DNA of 64,000 bases. It comes from Marinobacter lipolyticus SM19. GTDB taxonomy: Bacteria > Pseudomonadota > Gammaproteobacteria > Pseudomonadales > Oleiphilaceae. Numbering within the stretch: the first letter of the stretch is position 1; each line of letters begins with the position of its first letter. Shown here piece after piece: positions 27,218 to 35,599 of the stretch. A program made the position numbers and the translations under genes. Where the stretch lies: positions 241,214-305,213 of the forward strand of contig NZ_KE007327.1 of the NCBI RefSeq assembly GCF_000397065.2, read 5' to 3'. Below the pieces are notes generated by a model, which worked only from the letters and a program-made list of their open reading frames with translations, was not told the DNA's origin and did not search any database.

Positions 27218-27574
27218 GTGACAGACAGTGTTCTGATTGAGGGCCTGGCCGTAGAGGCGGTGATTGGTGTCTACGACTGGGAGCGGGAAGTCACCCAACG
27301 ACTGGTCGTGGACCTGGAAATGGGTTGGGATAACCGAATTCCCGGAGCGTCCGATGATGTTGTGGATGCGTTGGATTACGCCACGGTCAGTGAGCGGGTG
27401 ACCCATTGGCTCCAGCAGGCCAGGCCGCAGCTTCTGGAAACGGCGGCTGAGGGGCTTGCAGTCATGATACAGGCGGATTTTGGCGTGCCATGGTTAAAGC
27501 TGACGTTGCGTAAACCGGGTGCGGTGCCGACGGCCAGAGCCGTTGGTGTTCGTATCGAACGAGGGCTGCAGTGA
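27218..27574 (+). CDS. folB: Dihydroneopterin aldolase FolB
   Basis: 118 aa, GTG start. Matches FolB in length and motifs: IGVYDWER near the N-terminus with the substrate-contacting Glu, and the LRKPGAVP segment. It cleaves 7,8-dihydroneopterin to 6-hydroxymethyl-dihydropterin in folate synthesis. Its stop overlaps the start of the folK-like gene, so the two are translationally coupled. Confidence 0.94.
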   Translation: MTDSVLIEGLAVEAVIGVYDWEREVTQRLVVDLEMGWDNRIPGASDDVVDALDYATVSERVTHWLQQARPQLLETAAEGLAVMIQADFGVPWLKLTLRKPGAVPTARAVGVRIERGLQ

Positions 27575-28095
27575 TGTCCGCCAGGGCGCGGGTTTATATC
27601 AGCATCGGCAGCAATACTGATCGGTCTCACTATATCTCGGTGGCGTTGGACGCCCTGTCAGAATGGTTTGATGCACTGACCATTTCACCGGTTTATGAAA
27701 GCGAGGCTGTCGGGTTTGATGGCTCACCTTTTTACAATCTGGTGGTCGGTGTGGATACCGACTGGAGCGTTGGCGAGCTTTCGCGCCGCTTCAAGCAGTT
27801 GGAGGCAGACCATGGCCGCCGCCGGGATGAGCCCCGGTTTCGTGCGCAGACTCTGGACCTGGATATTCTCACCTATAACGAGGTGGTTGGTGAGCCCGAT
27901 GGCGTGGAGTTGCCGCGTGGTGAAATCCTCAGGAACGCCTTTGTGCTCTGGCCCCTGTCCGATATTGCGCCGGACGACCGCCACCCGGTCTTTGGTAAGA
28001 CCTATCGGGAGCTGTGGCAGTCGTACTCCGGTGATCAGAAACTCTGGCCCATAGACTTCACCTGGCAGGGCAAACGGATTTCACGGGCGCTTTGA
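27574..28095 (+). CDS. HPPK (FolK)-family paralog with altered catalytic residues
   Basis: 173 aa from the ATG overlapping the folB stop (TGATG), with GAGGG upstream. The HPPK fold and the metal-binding DLD motif (TLDLDIL) are kept. Compared with E. coli HPPK, Trp89 is Phe, Arg92 is Gln, His115 is Arg and Arg121 is Asn in a simple ungapped alignment. These are residues used in substrate binding and catalysis. A complete folK with all of them lies at 31533-32048. A pterin-binding or regulatory role coupled to FolB is plausible. The same gene position (after folB) is occupied by a FolK-like protein in pseudomonads. Confidence 0.8.
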   Translation: MSARARVYISIGSNTDRSHYISVALDALSEWFDALTISPVYESEAVGFDGSPFYNLVVGVDTDWSVGELSRRFKQLEADHGRRRDEPRFRAQTLDLDILTYNEVVGEPDGVELPRGEILRNAFVLWPLSDIAPDDRHPVFGKTYRELWQSYSGDQKLWPIDFTWQGKRISRAL

Positions 28096-29739
28096 CCGGA
28101 ACAGCCGGATCAACTGCTCGGTTGAGCTGTCGCTGGTTGTCTTTGTTGCCGGTCCACCCATGATCTGATCCAGAATGCCTTTGCCCATCTGCTTGCCCAG
28201 CTCCACACCCCACTGATCGAACGAGTCCACGTCCCATATCACACCCTGGACAAAGGTCCGGTGCTCATACAGGGCGACCAGTGCACCAAGCGTTTCCGGG
28301 GTGAGTTTGTCCATCAGCAGGGTATTGCTAGGCTTATTGCCGTGAATTACCTTGTGTGGTGCCAGGGCCGCGATGTCGTCCTGTGACAGCCCTTCCTGCT
28401 CCAGTTCCTGCCGGGCTTCTTCTTCTGTTTTGCCAGCCATCAGGGCTCGCGTCTGACTCAGGCAGTTGGCAAACAGTATGGCGTGATGCTCGCCTACCGG
28501 GTTCTGACTTTGCAACGGGATTATGAAATCGGCCGGAATCAATCGCGTACCCTGGTGCAGCAACTGATGGTAGGCATGCTGGCCATTGGCACCGACACCG
28601 CCCCAGATGATGGGGCCTGTGGGGTAGCTCACCGGTTCGCCATCCTGGGTGACGCATTTGCCGTTGCTTTCCATGTCCAGTTGCTGCAAGTGCGCTGGCA
28701 GGCTTTCCAGGTAATGATCATAGGGCAGGATGGCGTGGGACTCGGCACCCCAGAAATTACTGTACCAGATGCCCAGCATCGCCATGATCACCGGCAGGTT
28801 CTGTTCCAGTGGGGTGTGTCGAAAGTGCTGGTCCATGGCGCGAGCGCCGGACAGCAGAGCGTGAAAGTTGGTCATACCCACCATCAGCGCGATGGGCAGC
28901 CCGATCGCGGACCACAGGGAATAGCGCCCGCCTACCCAGTCCCACATCGGGAAAATGTTGTCGCTGGCTATGCCGAAGGCTTCAGCTTCTCGAGAATTGG
29001 CCGTAACGGCGACGAAGTGTTGGGCAATCGCAGTGTCGGTGCCCCCGTTCTCCAGGAGCCAGTCCCTGGCAATTTGACCGTTCTCCAGGGTTTCCTGGGT
29101 GCGGAAGGACTTGGACTGGATGAGGAACAGGGTGGTTTCCGGGGTCACCTGCTGCAGCACTTCGCAAATATCGGAGCCATCAATGTTGGCCACAAAGTGG
29201 CCTCTGAGCTGACCGTTCTGGTAAGGCTTGAGCGCCTCGCACACCAGTTTCGGACCCAGGAACGAACCGCCAATGCCAATGCTCACAACGTCCGTAAAGG
29301 TTTTTCCGGTATAGCCAGTACGCCGGCCTGAAAGTATATCGTCGGTAAATGACGCCATACGGGCCAGTGATTGCTCCACTTCGGGCATGATGTCGATGCC
29401 GTCGACCATGACCGCATTCCCGCCCGTATTTCGCAGGGCGGTGTGCAGGGCAGGACGAGCCTCGGTGACGTTGATCCGGTGGCCAAGGAACATGGCTTCC
29501 GTTCGTTCCGGTACGCCGCATTGCCGTGCCAGTGCCATCAGGCTGGCGAGGATTTCGTCAGTTAAGCGGTTTTTGGAGAAATCGAGAGACAGGCCCGCGC
29601 CTTCCGTGAAATAACGCTGCGCACGGTCCGGGTCCTGTTCAAACAGCGTCCGCATGGGTGTGTTCTTCAGACCTTGCTGGAGGCTGGCAAGAGCCCGCCA
29701 CTCGGGGCGAGACGTGAGTGGCGCGGGATCCAGGGGCAT
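28081..29739 (-). CDS. pgi: Glucose-6-phosphate isomerase
   Basis: 552 aa, full length. Signature IGIGGSFLGPKL, the SKSFRTQETL sugar-phosphate loop and the C-terminal signature GVELGKQM are present. It interconverts glucose-6-phosphate and fructose-6-phosphate. AGGA precedes the ATG. Its 3' end overlaps the convergent folK-like gene by 15 bp. Last gene of the pcnB-folK-panB-panC-pgi run. Confidence 0.97.
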   Translation of the reverse strand: MPLDPAPLTSRPEWRALASLQQGLKNTPMRTLFEQDPDRAQRYFTEGAGLSLDFSKNRLTDEILASLMALARQCGVPERTEAMFLGHRINVTEARPALHTALRNTGGNAVMVDGIDIMPEVEQSLARMASFTDDILSGRRTGYTGKTFTDVVSIGIGGSFLGPKLVCEALKPYQNGQLRGHFVANIDGSDICEVLQQVTPETTLFLIQSKSFRTQETLENGQIARDWLLENGGTDTAIAQHFVAVTANSREAEAFGIASDNIFPMWDWVGGRYSLWSAIGLPIALMVGMTNFHALLSGARAMDQHFRHTPLEQNLPVIMAMLGIWYSNFWGAESHAILPYDHYLESLPAHLQQLDMESNGKCVTQDGEPVSYPTGPIIWGGVGANGQHAYHQLLHQGTRLIPADFIIPLQSQNPVGEHHAILFANCLSQTRALMAGKTEEEARQELEQEGLSQDDIAALAPHKVIHGNKPSNTLLMDKLTPETLGALVALYEHRTFVQGVIWDVDSFDQWGVELGKQMGKGILDQIMGGPATKTTSDSSTEQLIRLFRSKRP

Positions 29740-29771
29740 GATTTGATTCCTTTCGGTTGTCAGAGTCTCAA

Positions 29772-30623
29772 TCAGGACCGGGCAATTGATTGGTTATCGA
29801 TCAATCGCGTGGTGCCGAGGAAGGCGGCGACCAGTATGGTCAGTTCGGAGTCTTCCGGAGTCGCCGGCTTCAGGGTCAGGCTGTTGACGATGTTGAAGTA
29901 ATCCGGACGCAGGCCAGCGGCCGTCAGCGCATCATTGGCTTCCTGCTCCAGGGCGGTGAAGTCGGTGCGGCCTTCATCGAGCTTGCGGGCGCATTCCTGC
30001 AGGGCCTGATAAACCGCCGGGGCGATGATTCGTTCGGCGTCACTCAGGTAGCCGTTGCGGGAGCTCTTTGCCAGCCCGTCATCCTCGCGGATGGTGGGAG
30101 CGCCAATCACTTCCACGGGCATCATCAGGTCACGGACCAGCTTGCGGATAACGGCCAGTTGCTGGAAGTCCTTCTCGCCAAATACAGCGATGTCCGGCTG
30201 GACCATATTGAACAGCATGGTCACAACCGTTGCCACGCCCTCGAAGTGTCCCGGGCGGCTGGCTCCGCAGTGGCCGTCGCTGACCTCGGGGACAACTACC
30301 TTGGTTTGCTGTACCAGGCCGTTGGGGTAGATTTCCTCAACACTGGGGGCAAAGACCAGGGTGTTGCCGGCGGCCTCAAGCTGTCTCTGGTCTTCTTCCA
30401 GGGTGCGGGGGTAGCTGTCCAGATCTTCGCTGGCACCAAACTGCATCGGATTCACGAAAATGCTGGTTACCACCACGTCGGCCGCTTCGCAGGCCTTACG
30501 AACGAGCGATATGTGCCCTTCGTGAAGGTTGCCCATGGTAGGGACCAGGCCGATGGTTTTTCCTTCGCGGCGATAACCGCGAAGGATGGTGCGCAATTCT
30601 TTCAGGGAGTTGACGGTTCTCAT
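29772..30623 (-). CDS. panC: Pantothenate synthetase
   Basis: 283 aa. Family motifs: [10 protein letters not shown] with the adenylate-binding His pair, [18 protein letters not shown] and the late SSRN loop. It joins pantoate and beta-alanine using ATP. Its ATG overlaps the panB stop by 4 bp (ATGA). In pseudomonads panD follows panC before pgi; here pgi follows directly after 32 bp. Confidence 0.97.
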   Translation of the reverse strand: MRTVNSLKELRTILRGYRREGKTIGLVPTMGNLHEGHISLVRKACEAADVVVTSIFVNPMQFGASEDLDSYPRTLEEDQRQLEAAGNTLVFAPSVEEIYPNGLVQQTKVVVPEVSDGHCGASRPGHFEGVATVVTMLFNMVQPDIAVFGEKDFQQLAVIRKLVRDLMMPVEVIGAPTIREDDGLAKSSRNGYLSDAERIIAPAVYQALQECARKLDEGRTDFTALEQEANDALTAAGLRPDYFNIVNSLTLKPATPEDSELTILVAAFLGTTRLIDNQSIARS

Positions 30624-31414
30624 GCCTTGAACGTGTGCTCCTCAGCGGGGAATGAGCGGTCGCGTACCGCTTTGACATAGGCTTCCACAGCCTGTTGTAC
30701 GGAACCAGTATCGGCCAGAAAATCCTTGACGAAGCGGGGTTTTCGGCCGGTGGTAATGCCCAGCATGTCGTGCACGACCAGTACCTGGCCGTCAGTGTCT
30801 GCGCCTGCTCCGATGCCAATAACGGGAGCCTTGACGGCCTGGGTTATCCGTGCCGCCAGTGGTGCCGGCACGCATTCCAGAAGCAGGACGTCGGCACCGG
30901 CGGCTTCCAGTTCGCAGGCGTGCTCAATCATCATCTCTGCAGCGTGTTCATCACGGCCCTGTACTTTATAACCACCGAACTTGTTGACGAACTGTGGCGT
31001 CAGGCCGAGGTGGGCGCACACGGGAACGCCGCGTTCACTCAGGGCAGAGATGGTGTCGGTCATCCAGTCTGTGCCTTCCAGCTTGACCATGTGGGCACCG
31101 GCGCGCATCAGCTCAGCCGCATTTTCCAGGGCTGCCTCGGTGGTTCCGTAAGTCATGAACGGCATGTCCGCCATGATCAGCGAACCACGGTTGCCTTTGG
31201 CGACCGAGCTGACGTGATAGATCATCTGATCCATGGTGACAGGCAGGGTGCTGTCGTGGCCCTGAAGAACCATGCCCAGTGAATCCCCGATAAGGATGAC
31301 ATCCACACCGGCTTCACTCACGACCTGTGCGAAGGTGGCATCGTACGAGGTGAGGGCAGAGAAGGCTTCGCCCTTTTGTTTGTATTCCCGCAGGGTGTTG
31401 ATGGTAACAGCCAT
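30620..31414 (-). CDS. panB: 3-methyl-2-oxobutanoate hydroxymethyltransferase
   Basis: 264 aa, normal length. Signature segments [29 protein letters not shown] and the catalytic LLECVP region are visible. It makes ketopantoate from 2-oxoisovalerate and methylene-tetrahydrofolate, a folate link consistent with folK upstream. Translationally coupled to panC. Confidence 0.97.
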   Translation of the reverse strand: MAVTINTLREYKQKGEAFSALTSYDATFAQVVSEAGVDVILIGDSLGMVLQGHDSTLPVTMDQMIYHVSSVAKGNRGSLIMADMPFMTYGTTEAALENAAELMRAGAHMVKLEGTDWMTDTISALSERGVPVCAHLGLTPQFVNKFGGYKVQGRDEHAAEMMIEHACELEAAGADVLLLECVPAPLAARITQAVKAPVIGIGAGADTDGQVLVVHDMLGITTGRKPRFVKDFLADTGSVQQAVEAYVKAVRDRSFPAEEHTFKA

Positions 31415-31532
31415 AGAATCCTTGCCTTTTGGGTGGATGATGGGCCAAGACCGCGCCGGGGTCAGCCGGCATTTCAGGTGTTAAGGGTAATCCGGGGGGG
31501 TGGTTGAGGCAATAGTACCACGAACTCCGTGA

Positions 31533-32048
31533 TCAACCGGGTGAGATTGGCTCCCGGGAAAGTGGAGGCAGTGGGCGCAGATTGTTGTCAGGGCATTGTT
31601 TTCTCAGGTCGACAAGGCTCTGACCGTTGGGCAAGGCCAGATCTGCCTTCAGGTCCAGCAGCGGTTGCAATACAAAGTCGCGGTTGGGCAGTTCCGGGTG
31701 GGGAACGGTCAGGCGTTCGCTGCAGATGGTGTCATCGCCATACATCAGCAAATCCAGATCGAGAGTTCTTGGCCCCCAATGCTGCTTTCTTTCCCGGCCA
31801 TGGTGCTGCTCGATCTCTTGCAGGTGGTCGAGCAGTTGCAGCGGAGTGAGCCGGGTCTGCAACCAAACTGCACCATTGACGAAGTCGGGCTGATCCTGAG
31901 GGCCAACGGGGCGGCTGCTGTAGAACGTCGACTGCGCCACCAGTGTGGTGTCCGGCAAGGCTGCCAGTTCAGCCACGGCCCGGGCAAGCTGGGCGGTTGG
32001 GTCCGCCAGGTTGCTGCCAAGACCGATAAAGGCGTCCGTCGTTGCCAT
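31533..32048 (-). CDS. folK: 2-amino-4-hydroxy-6-hydroxymethyldihydropteridine pyrophosphokinase FolK
   Basis: 171 aa from the ATG at 32048, two bases after the pcnB stop; the longer frame overlaps pcnB and is not family-like. FIGLGSNL, RTLDLDLLMYG and VPHPELPNRDFV carry the Trp, Arg, Asp-Asp, His and Arg residues required for pyrophosphoryl transfer. This is the functional HPPK of the window; compare the degenerate paralog at 27574. Confidence 0.95.
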   Translation of the reverse strand: MATTDAFIGLGSNLADPTAQLARAVAELAALPDTTLVAQSTFYSSRPVGPQDQPDFVNGAVWLQTRLTPLQLLDHLQEIEQHHGRERKQHWGPRTLDLDLLMYGDDTICSERLTVPHPELPNRDFVLQPLLDLKADLALPNGQSLVDLRKQCPDNNLRPLPPLSREPISPG

Positions 32049-32050
32049 AT

Positions 32051-33430
32051 TCAGTTCCGATTGGCTGGCTTGCGCTTGCGCTTGCGTTTTTTCGGCACAT
32101 CCGCGCTCAGCTCGCTGAGCATACGCTCCTGGCCCCGCTCGTCCGTCGCCTGGAAGTCGGTCCACCACTGGCCCAGCCCGGGTTCGATCTCGCCTGCGGA
32201 TTCGCGCACCAGCAGGAAATCGTAAGCCGCGCGGAATCGCGGGTGCGACATCGCCATAAAGGCACGTTTGCCCTGACGGCGGGGCAGGCGCATCTGCATT
32301 TCCCAGATCTCTTTCATCGGACCGGAGAAGCGCTTCGGGATCGAGGTGGCCTGAACCTGACGGCCAATAACCTTGGCAATCGCCCCATGCAGGGCTGGTT
32401 GAACCGGGTCGCCGTTATCCTGCCGATGTCGCCATTCCGCCTGCAGTGCGGGCCAGAGCATCGCCGCGAACAGGAAATAGGGCGTGACGGACTTGCCCTT
32501 GGCAATGCGGGCATCGGTGTTACGCAGGGCCTGGCGAATCAATTCATCGGGCTCGCCATTATCCAGTGCTCTGACGGTTTCGGGAAACAGCGGAGCCAGC
32601 AGATTGTACTTTCTAAGCAAATCATAGGTGGCTTCGCCGTACCCGGCAGAAAACAGTTTGAGGACTTCCTCGAATAACCGTGCGGGTGGGATGTGTGTCA
32701 ACAGCGGAGCGAGTTTGCGAATGGGCTCTTCGGTGTTCGGCTCGATATCGAAACCCAGCTTGGCGGCAAACCGTATTGCTCGCAGCATGCGCACCGGATC
32801 TTCGCGGTAACGGGTTTCCGGATCGCCAATCAGTCGCAGCTGACGGTTCTTCAGATCCTCCACGCCACCGGCGAAGTCAATAACTGTAAAGTCGCGGATG
32901 CAGTAGTAAAGGGCGTTGACGGTGAAGTCCCGGCGCAGGGCGTCTTCTTCCTGGGAGCCATAGACGTTATCCCTCAGCAGCAGGCCGTGCTCACTGGTGC
33001 GACGATCATCGTCGTCGGCGTCATCGTCCGCTTCTATTGCATTGCCGCGGAAGGTGGTGACTTCAATGACTTCGCGACCGAACACGACATGCACGATCCG
33101 GAACCGGCGGCCAATCAGGCGGGAATTGCGGAACAGGTCATGGACTTCTTCTGGTGTGGCATTGGTTGCGATATCAAAGTCCTTGGGCTGGCCGCCCAGG
33201 AGAATATCACGCACACCGCCACCCACTAGGTAGGCTTCATAACCGGACTTGTTCAGTCGGTGGAGCACTTTTTTGGCCGGTTCGCTGATCGCGGAGCGAG
33301 AGACGTTGTGCTGGTCCCTTGGAATTTCCCGCCGCTGATAGGTGCGGTGCTTTTTCCTTCCGGTGCCCGGCATAAAGGACTGGATTTTTTCGACAAACTT
33401 CTCGAAGGGCGAGGTATTTGAGTTAGGCAT
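32051..33430 (-). CDS. pcnB: Poly(A) polymerase I
   Basis: 459 aa. The nucleotidyltransferase head has VGGGVRDILLG and the DFDIATNA metal-binding Asp pair, followed by the RNA-binding tRNA-nucleotidyltransferase-type helices and a Lys/Arg-rich tail (KKRKRKRK). The long basic N-terminal extension and tail distinguish PcnB from Cca. It polyadenylates RNA 3' ends, promoting decay. It follows cbrB and the crcZ locus, the pseudomonad order. Confidence 0.96.
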   Translation of the reverse strand: MPNSNTSPFEKFVEKIQSFMPGTGRKKHRTYQRREIPRDQHNVSRSAISEPAKKVLHRLNKSGYEAYLVGGGVRDILLGGQPKDFDIATNATPEEVHDLFRNSRLIGRRFRIVHVVFGREVIEVTTFRGNAIEADDDADDDDRRTSEHGLLLRDNVYGSQEEDALRRDFTVNALYYCIRDFTVIDFAGGVEDLKNRQLRLIGDPETRYREDPVRMLRAIRFAAKLGFDIEPNTEEPIRKLAPLLTHIPPARLFEEVLKLFSAGYGEATYDLLRKYNLLAPLFPETVRALDNGEPDELIRQALRNTDARIAKGKSVTPYFLFAAMLWPALQAEWRHRQDNGDPVQPALHGAIAKVIGRQVQATSIPKRFSGPMKEIWEMQMRLPRRQGKRAFMAMSHPRFRAAYDFLLVRESAGEIEPGLGQWWTDFQATDERGQERMLSELSADVPKKRKRKRKPANRN

Positions 33431-33575
33431 TGAATTCCGTTATTGCGTGAGCAAAAAACGAGAGTTTAACGGTTTGGACAGGATTTGCACACGTTTGCAG
33501 TCGAATGGACGGGAAAAGCGGGCAAGAAATGTTCAATCCGGAGTGAAAGGCGGGATTTTCAAGATCCAGATAATC

Positions 33576-33605
33576 AAAAGGCGGATCCGTTCTCACGAAT
33601 CCGCC
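33576..33605 (-). terminator. Intrinsic terminator of the CrcZ-like RNA
   Basis: On minus, an 11-bp stem GGCGGATTCGT / ACGGATCCGCC (one T-G pair) closed by a GAGA tetraloop, then TTTTGATT. It lies 145 bp before the pcnB start, so it ends the sRNA rather than a coding message. Confidence 0.88.
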
Positions 33606-33958
33606 CTGAAAGCGTTGACGATCTGCATTGTTTTTGTTGTTGCCGGGATTTTTCTTCGTTTTTGTACCCCACTGTTCATCCCCAAGTACAGGGATTTCAG
33701 TAGTGCAAACGGAAGGCTTTGAATACACAGAGCGGTCAGAAGCATCGGGCGAGTCAAAGGTAAATGCAGTGCCGCCTGGAAGACGATTCTTCTCTACATC
33801 TACAACTCGCACGTGCCAAGGGACCCCTAAAAAGCACAGTACCCAAAACACTCAGTTCGCTCACGTTCTGTATTTGTTTTTGTTACCGAACGTCTTCCTG
33901 CGGCTTTTTGTTTTTGTTTTGACGCTGCGTTGTCACTCTTGTTTTTGTTGTTGTGCGC
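33576..33958 (-). ncRNA. crcZ: CrcZ-type Hfq/Crc-sequestering small RNA
   Basis: About 383 nt, from a predicted sigma-54 start near 33958 to the terminator at 33576. The minus strand begins GCGCACAACAACAAAAACAA and contains five A-rich CA motifs (plus coordinates 33938-33954, 33904-33920, 33873-33885, 33628-33644, 33649-33665). In pseudomonads CrcZ carries several such AAnAAnAA motifs that titrate Hfq/Crc and relieve catabolite repression, lies between cbrB and pcnB, and is about 400 nt; all three points match. There is no credible ORF. Expression should rise on poor carbon sources through CbrA/CbrB. The exact 5' end is inferred. Confidence 0.88.
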
Positions 33959-33967
33959 TTATTAGCG

Positions 33968-33983
33968 TGCAGGGCGTGTGCCA
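33968..33983 (-). promoter_or_regulatory. Sigma-54 promoter of crcZ
   Basis: On minus, TGGCACACGCCCTGCA: a full TGGCAC -24 box, exact GG-N10-GC spacing and CTGCA for the -12 box (consensus TTGCW). The start predicted 12 nt downstream falls at the first CA motif. Confidence 0.85.
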
Positions 33984-34034
33984 GTTTTTATAAATTCTTA
34001 ATTAACAATAACTTAATAAAAACCGGGTCGTAAG

Positions 34035-34116
34035 TGTTACCCCGTATGTGACCTAAGTGTTACTGATGCCTCACTATCTTTTTCGTGAGTGTTACCGTAC
34101 GGAACATGGGGTAACA
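34035..34116 (-). promoter_or_regulatory. CbrB enhancer sites upstream of crcZ
   Basis: TGTTAC half-sites at 34035-34040, 34058-34063 and 34090-34095, and GTAACA at 34111-34116. The last two form an inverted repeat with a 15-nt spacer; the first two lie in a 10-bp direct repeat TAAGTGTTAC spaced 23 bp apart. They are 52-133 bp upstream of the -24 box, the usual place for an NtrC-family activator to bind. Confidence 0.7.
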
Positions 34117-34183
34117 ACTGAGCTTTGGTTCACACTTTGTAGGTCGCAATCGATGCCAGGGAGGTCGGCGGGCTGGTGTGACC

Positions 34184-35593
34184 TCAGTTGCCCGAGCTTT
34201 TCTTGCGGGGAATGCCCAGGCGCTGGCGACGTTCCCACAGGGACTTGCGGCTGATGCCCAGTTTTTGTGCCAGTTCGGTTTCGCTCATTTTATCCTGGTT
34301 CTCCAGCACGAAATGCTGAAAGTAATCTTCCAGGGACAGGTCATTGGAAGACTCCGGTTCGCGATTACGTACCTGTTCGTTGTTGCCTTCCACCAGTGTT
34401 TCCGGAATGTATTCGTCACCACCTTCATACTCCAGGTCCAGCAGGGAGGGTGTGATCAGGTCCGTGTCACAAAGGATGGTCGCTCGCTCAATGGCGTTTT
34501 CCAGTTCACGCACGTTACCTGGCCAGCGGTGTCGCTCCATGGCACGCATCGCCTCGGGGCTGAGGTTCAGGTTGGGCTTGCCCATCTTCTCGCCTTGCCG
34601 CAGCAGGAAGCGTTGGGCAAGACCCAGAATATCCTGCTGTCGTTCCCGCAGCGGTGGAATGCGTACCTGCATGACGTTGAGGCGGTAGTAGAGGTCTTCG
34701 CGAAATTCCCCTGTTCGTGTCATGGCCTTCAGGTTACGGTGTGTCGCGGCAATCATGCGCACGCTGACCTTGCGGCTCTGGGTGGAGCCAACCTTGCGGA
34801 TTTCGCCCTCCTGCAGCACCCGCAGCAGCCTTGCCTGGGCTTCTGGCGGAAGTTCACCGATTTCATCGAGGAAAAGACTGCCTCCGTCGGCGGCCTCTAT
34901 CAGGCCGGTTCGGGCGGAGACCGCGCCGGTGAATGAGCCTTTCTCATGGCCGAACAGTTCCGATTCAATCAGGCTCTCCGGGATCGCTGCACAGTTGACA
35001 GAAATGAGCGGTTTGGTCGCCCGAGGGCTGAGCAGGTGTAATGCCCGGGCCGCGAGCTCCTTGCCTGTACCGGACTCGCCCTGGATCAATACCGTGGTTT
35101 CCGTGGGTGCCACCTTGCGGATCAGGGTGAAGACTTTTTGCATCGCCTCGCACTTTCCGAACATGATGCTGGCCGGATCGCCGCTTGTGGTGTCCTCGCC
35201 GGGAGTGCCAGTTTCGGGTGTCGGTGCGTCTGCTGATGCCTGTTGTTTTCGGGCCAGGATATTCTCCACTGCAGCCAGCATTTCATCGTGATCGAACGGC
35301 TTGGCAATGTATTCAACTGCTCCCATCTTCATGGAATCCACGGCGGACCGCAGGCTGGCGTAACTGGTCATGATCAGCACCGGCGTATTGGGGGCACGGT
35401 TGATCAGTTCCGTGCCCGGGGCGCCGGGCAGTCTCAGATCGGAAATGATCAGATCAAATTCGTCGGGATCCTGGCTCCGTTCCGCTTCCTCAACGGAACC
35501 TGCATCGGTGACGTCATAACCGGCATGCTGCAGCAACTTCCTTACTGCGGAGCGAATAATCTCTTCGTCTTCTACGATCAGAATGCGAGGCAT
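34184..35593 (-). CDS. cbrB: Sigma-54-dependent response regulator CbrB
   Basis: 469 aa, NtrC family. Receiver domain with Asp52 as phospho-acceptor, acidic pocket E8/D9 and K98; AAA+ domain with Walker A GESGTGKE (172-179) and the sigma-54-contacting loop GSFTGA (219-224; the usual form is GAFTGA); C-terminal Fis-type helix-turn-helix (ETELAQKLGISRKSLWERRQ). Six bases after cbrA. It should activate crcZ from the sites just downstream of its own stop. Confidence 0.94.
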   Translation of the reverse strand: MPRILIVEDEEIIRSAVRKLLQHAGYDVTDAGSVEEAERSQDPDEFDLIISDLRLPGAPGTELINRAPNTPVLIMTSYASLRSAVDSMKMGAVEYIAKPFDHDEMLAAVENILARKQQASADAPTPETGTPGEDTTSGDPASIMFGKCEAMQKVFTLIRKVAPTETTVLIQGESGTGKELAARALHLLSPRATKPLISVNCAAIPESLIESELFGHEKGSFTGAVSARTGLIEAADGGSLFLDEIGELPPEAQARLLRVLQEGEIRKVGSTQSRKVSVRMIAATHRNLKAMTRTGEFREDLYYRLNVMQVRIPPLRERQQDILGLAQRFLLRQGEKMGKPNLNLSPEAMRAMERHRWPGNVRELENAIERATILCDTDLITPSLLDLEYEGGDEYIPETLVEGNNEQVRNREPESSNDLSLEDYFQHFVLENQDKMSETELAQKLGISRKSLWERRQRLGIPRKKSSGN

Positions 35594-35599
35594 AGGGGG

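Noticed and set aside
33423..33851. Protein-coding ORF in the cbrB-pcnB gap (142 aa, minus)
   Set aside because: It overlaps the terminator and CA motifs of the CrcZ-like RNA and has no ribosome site or family.
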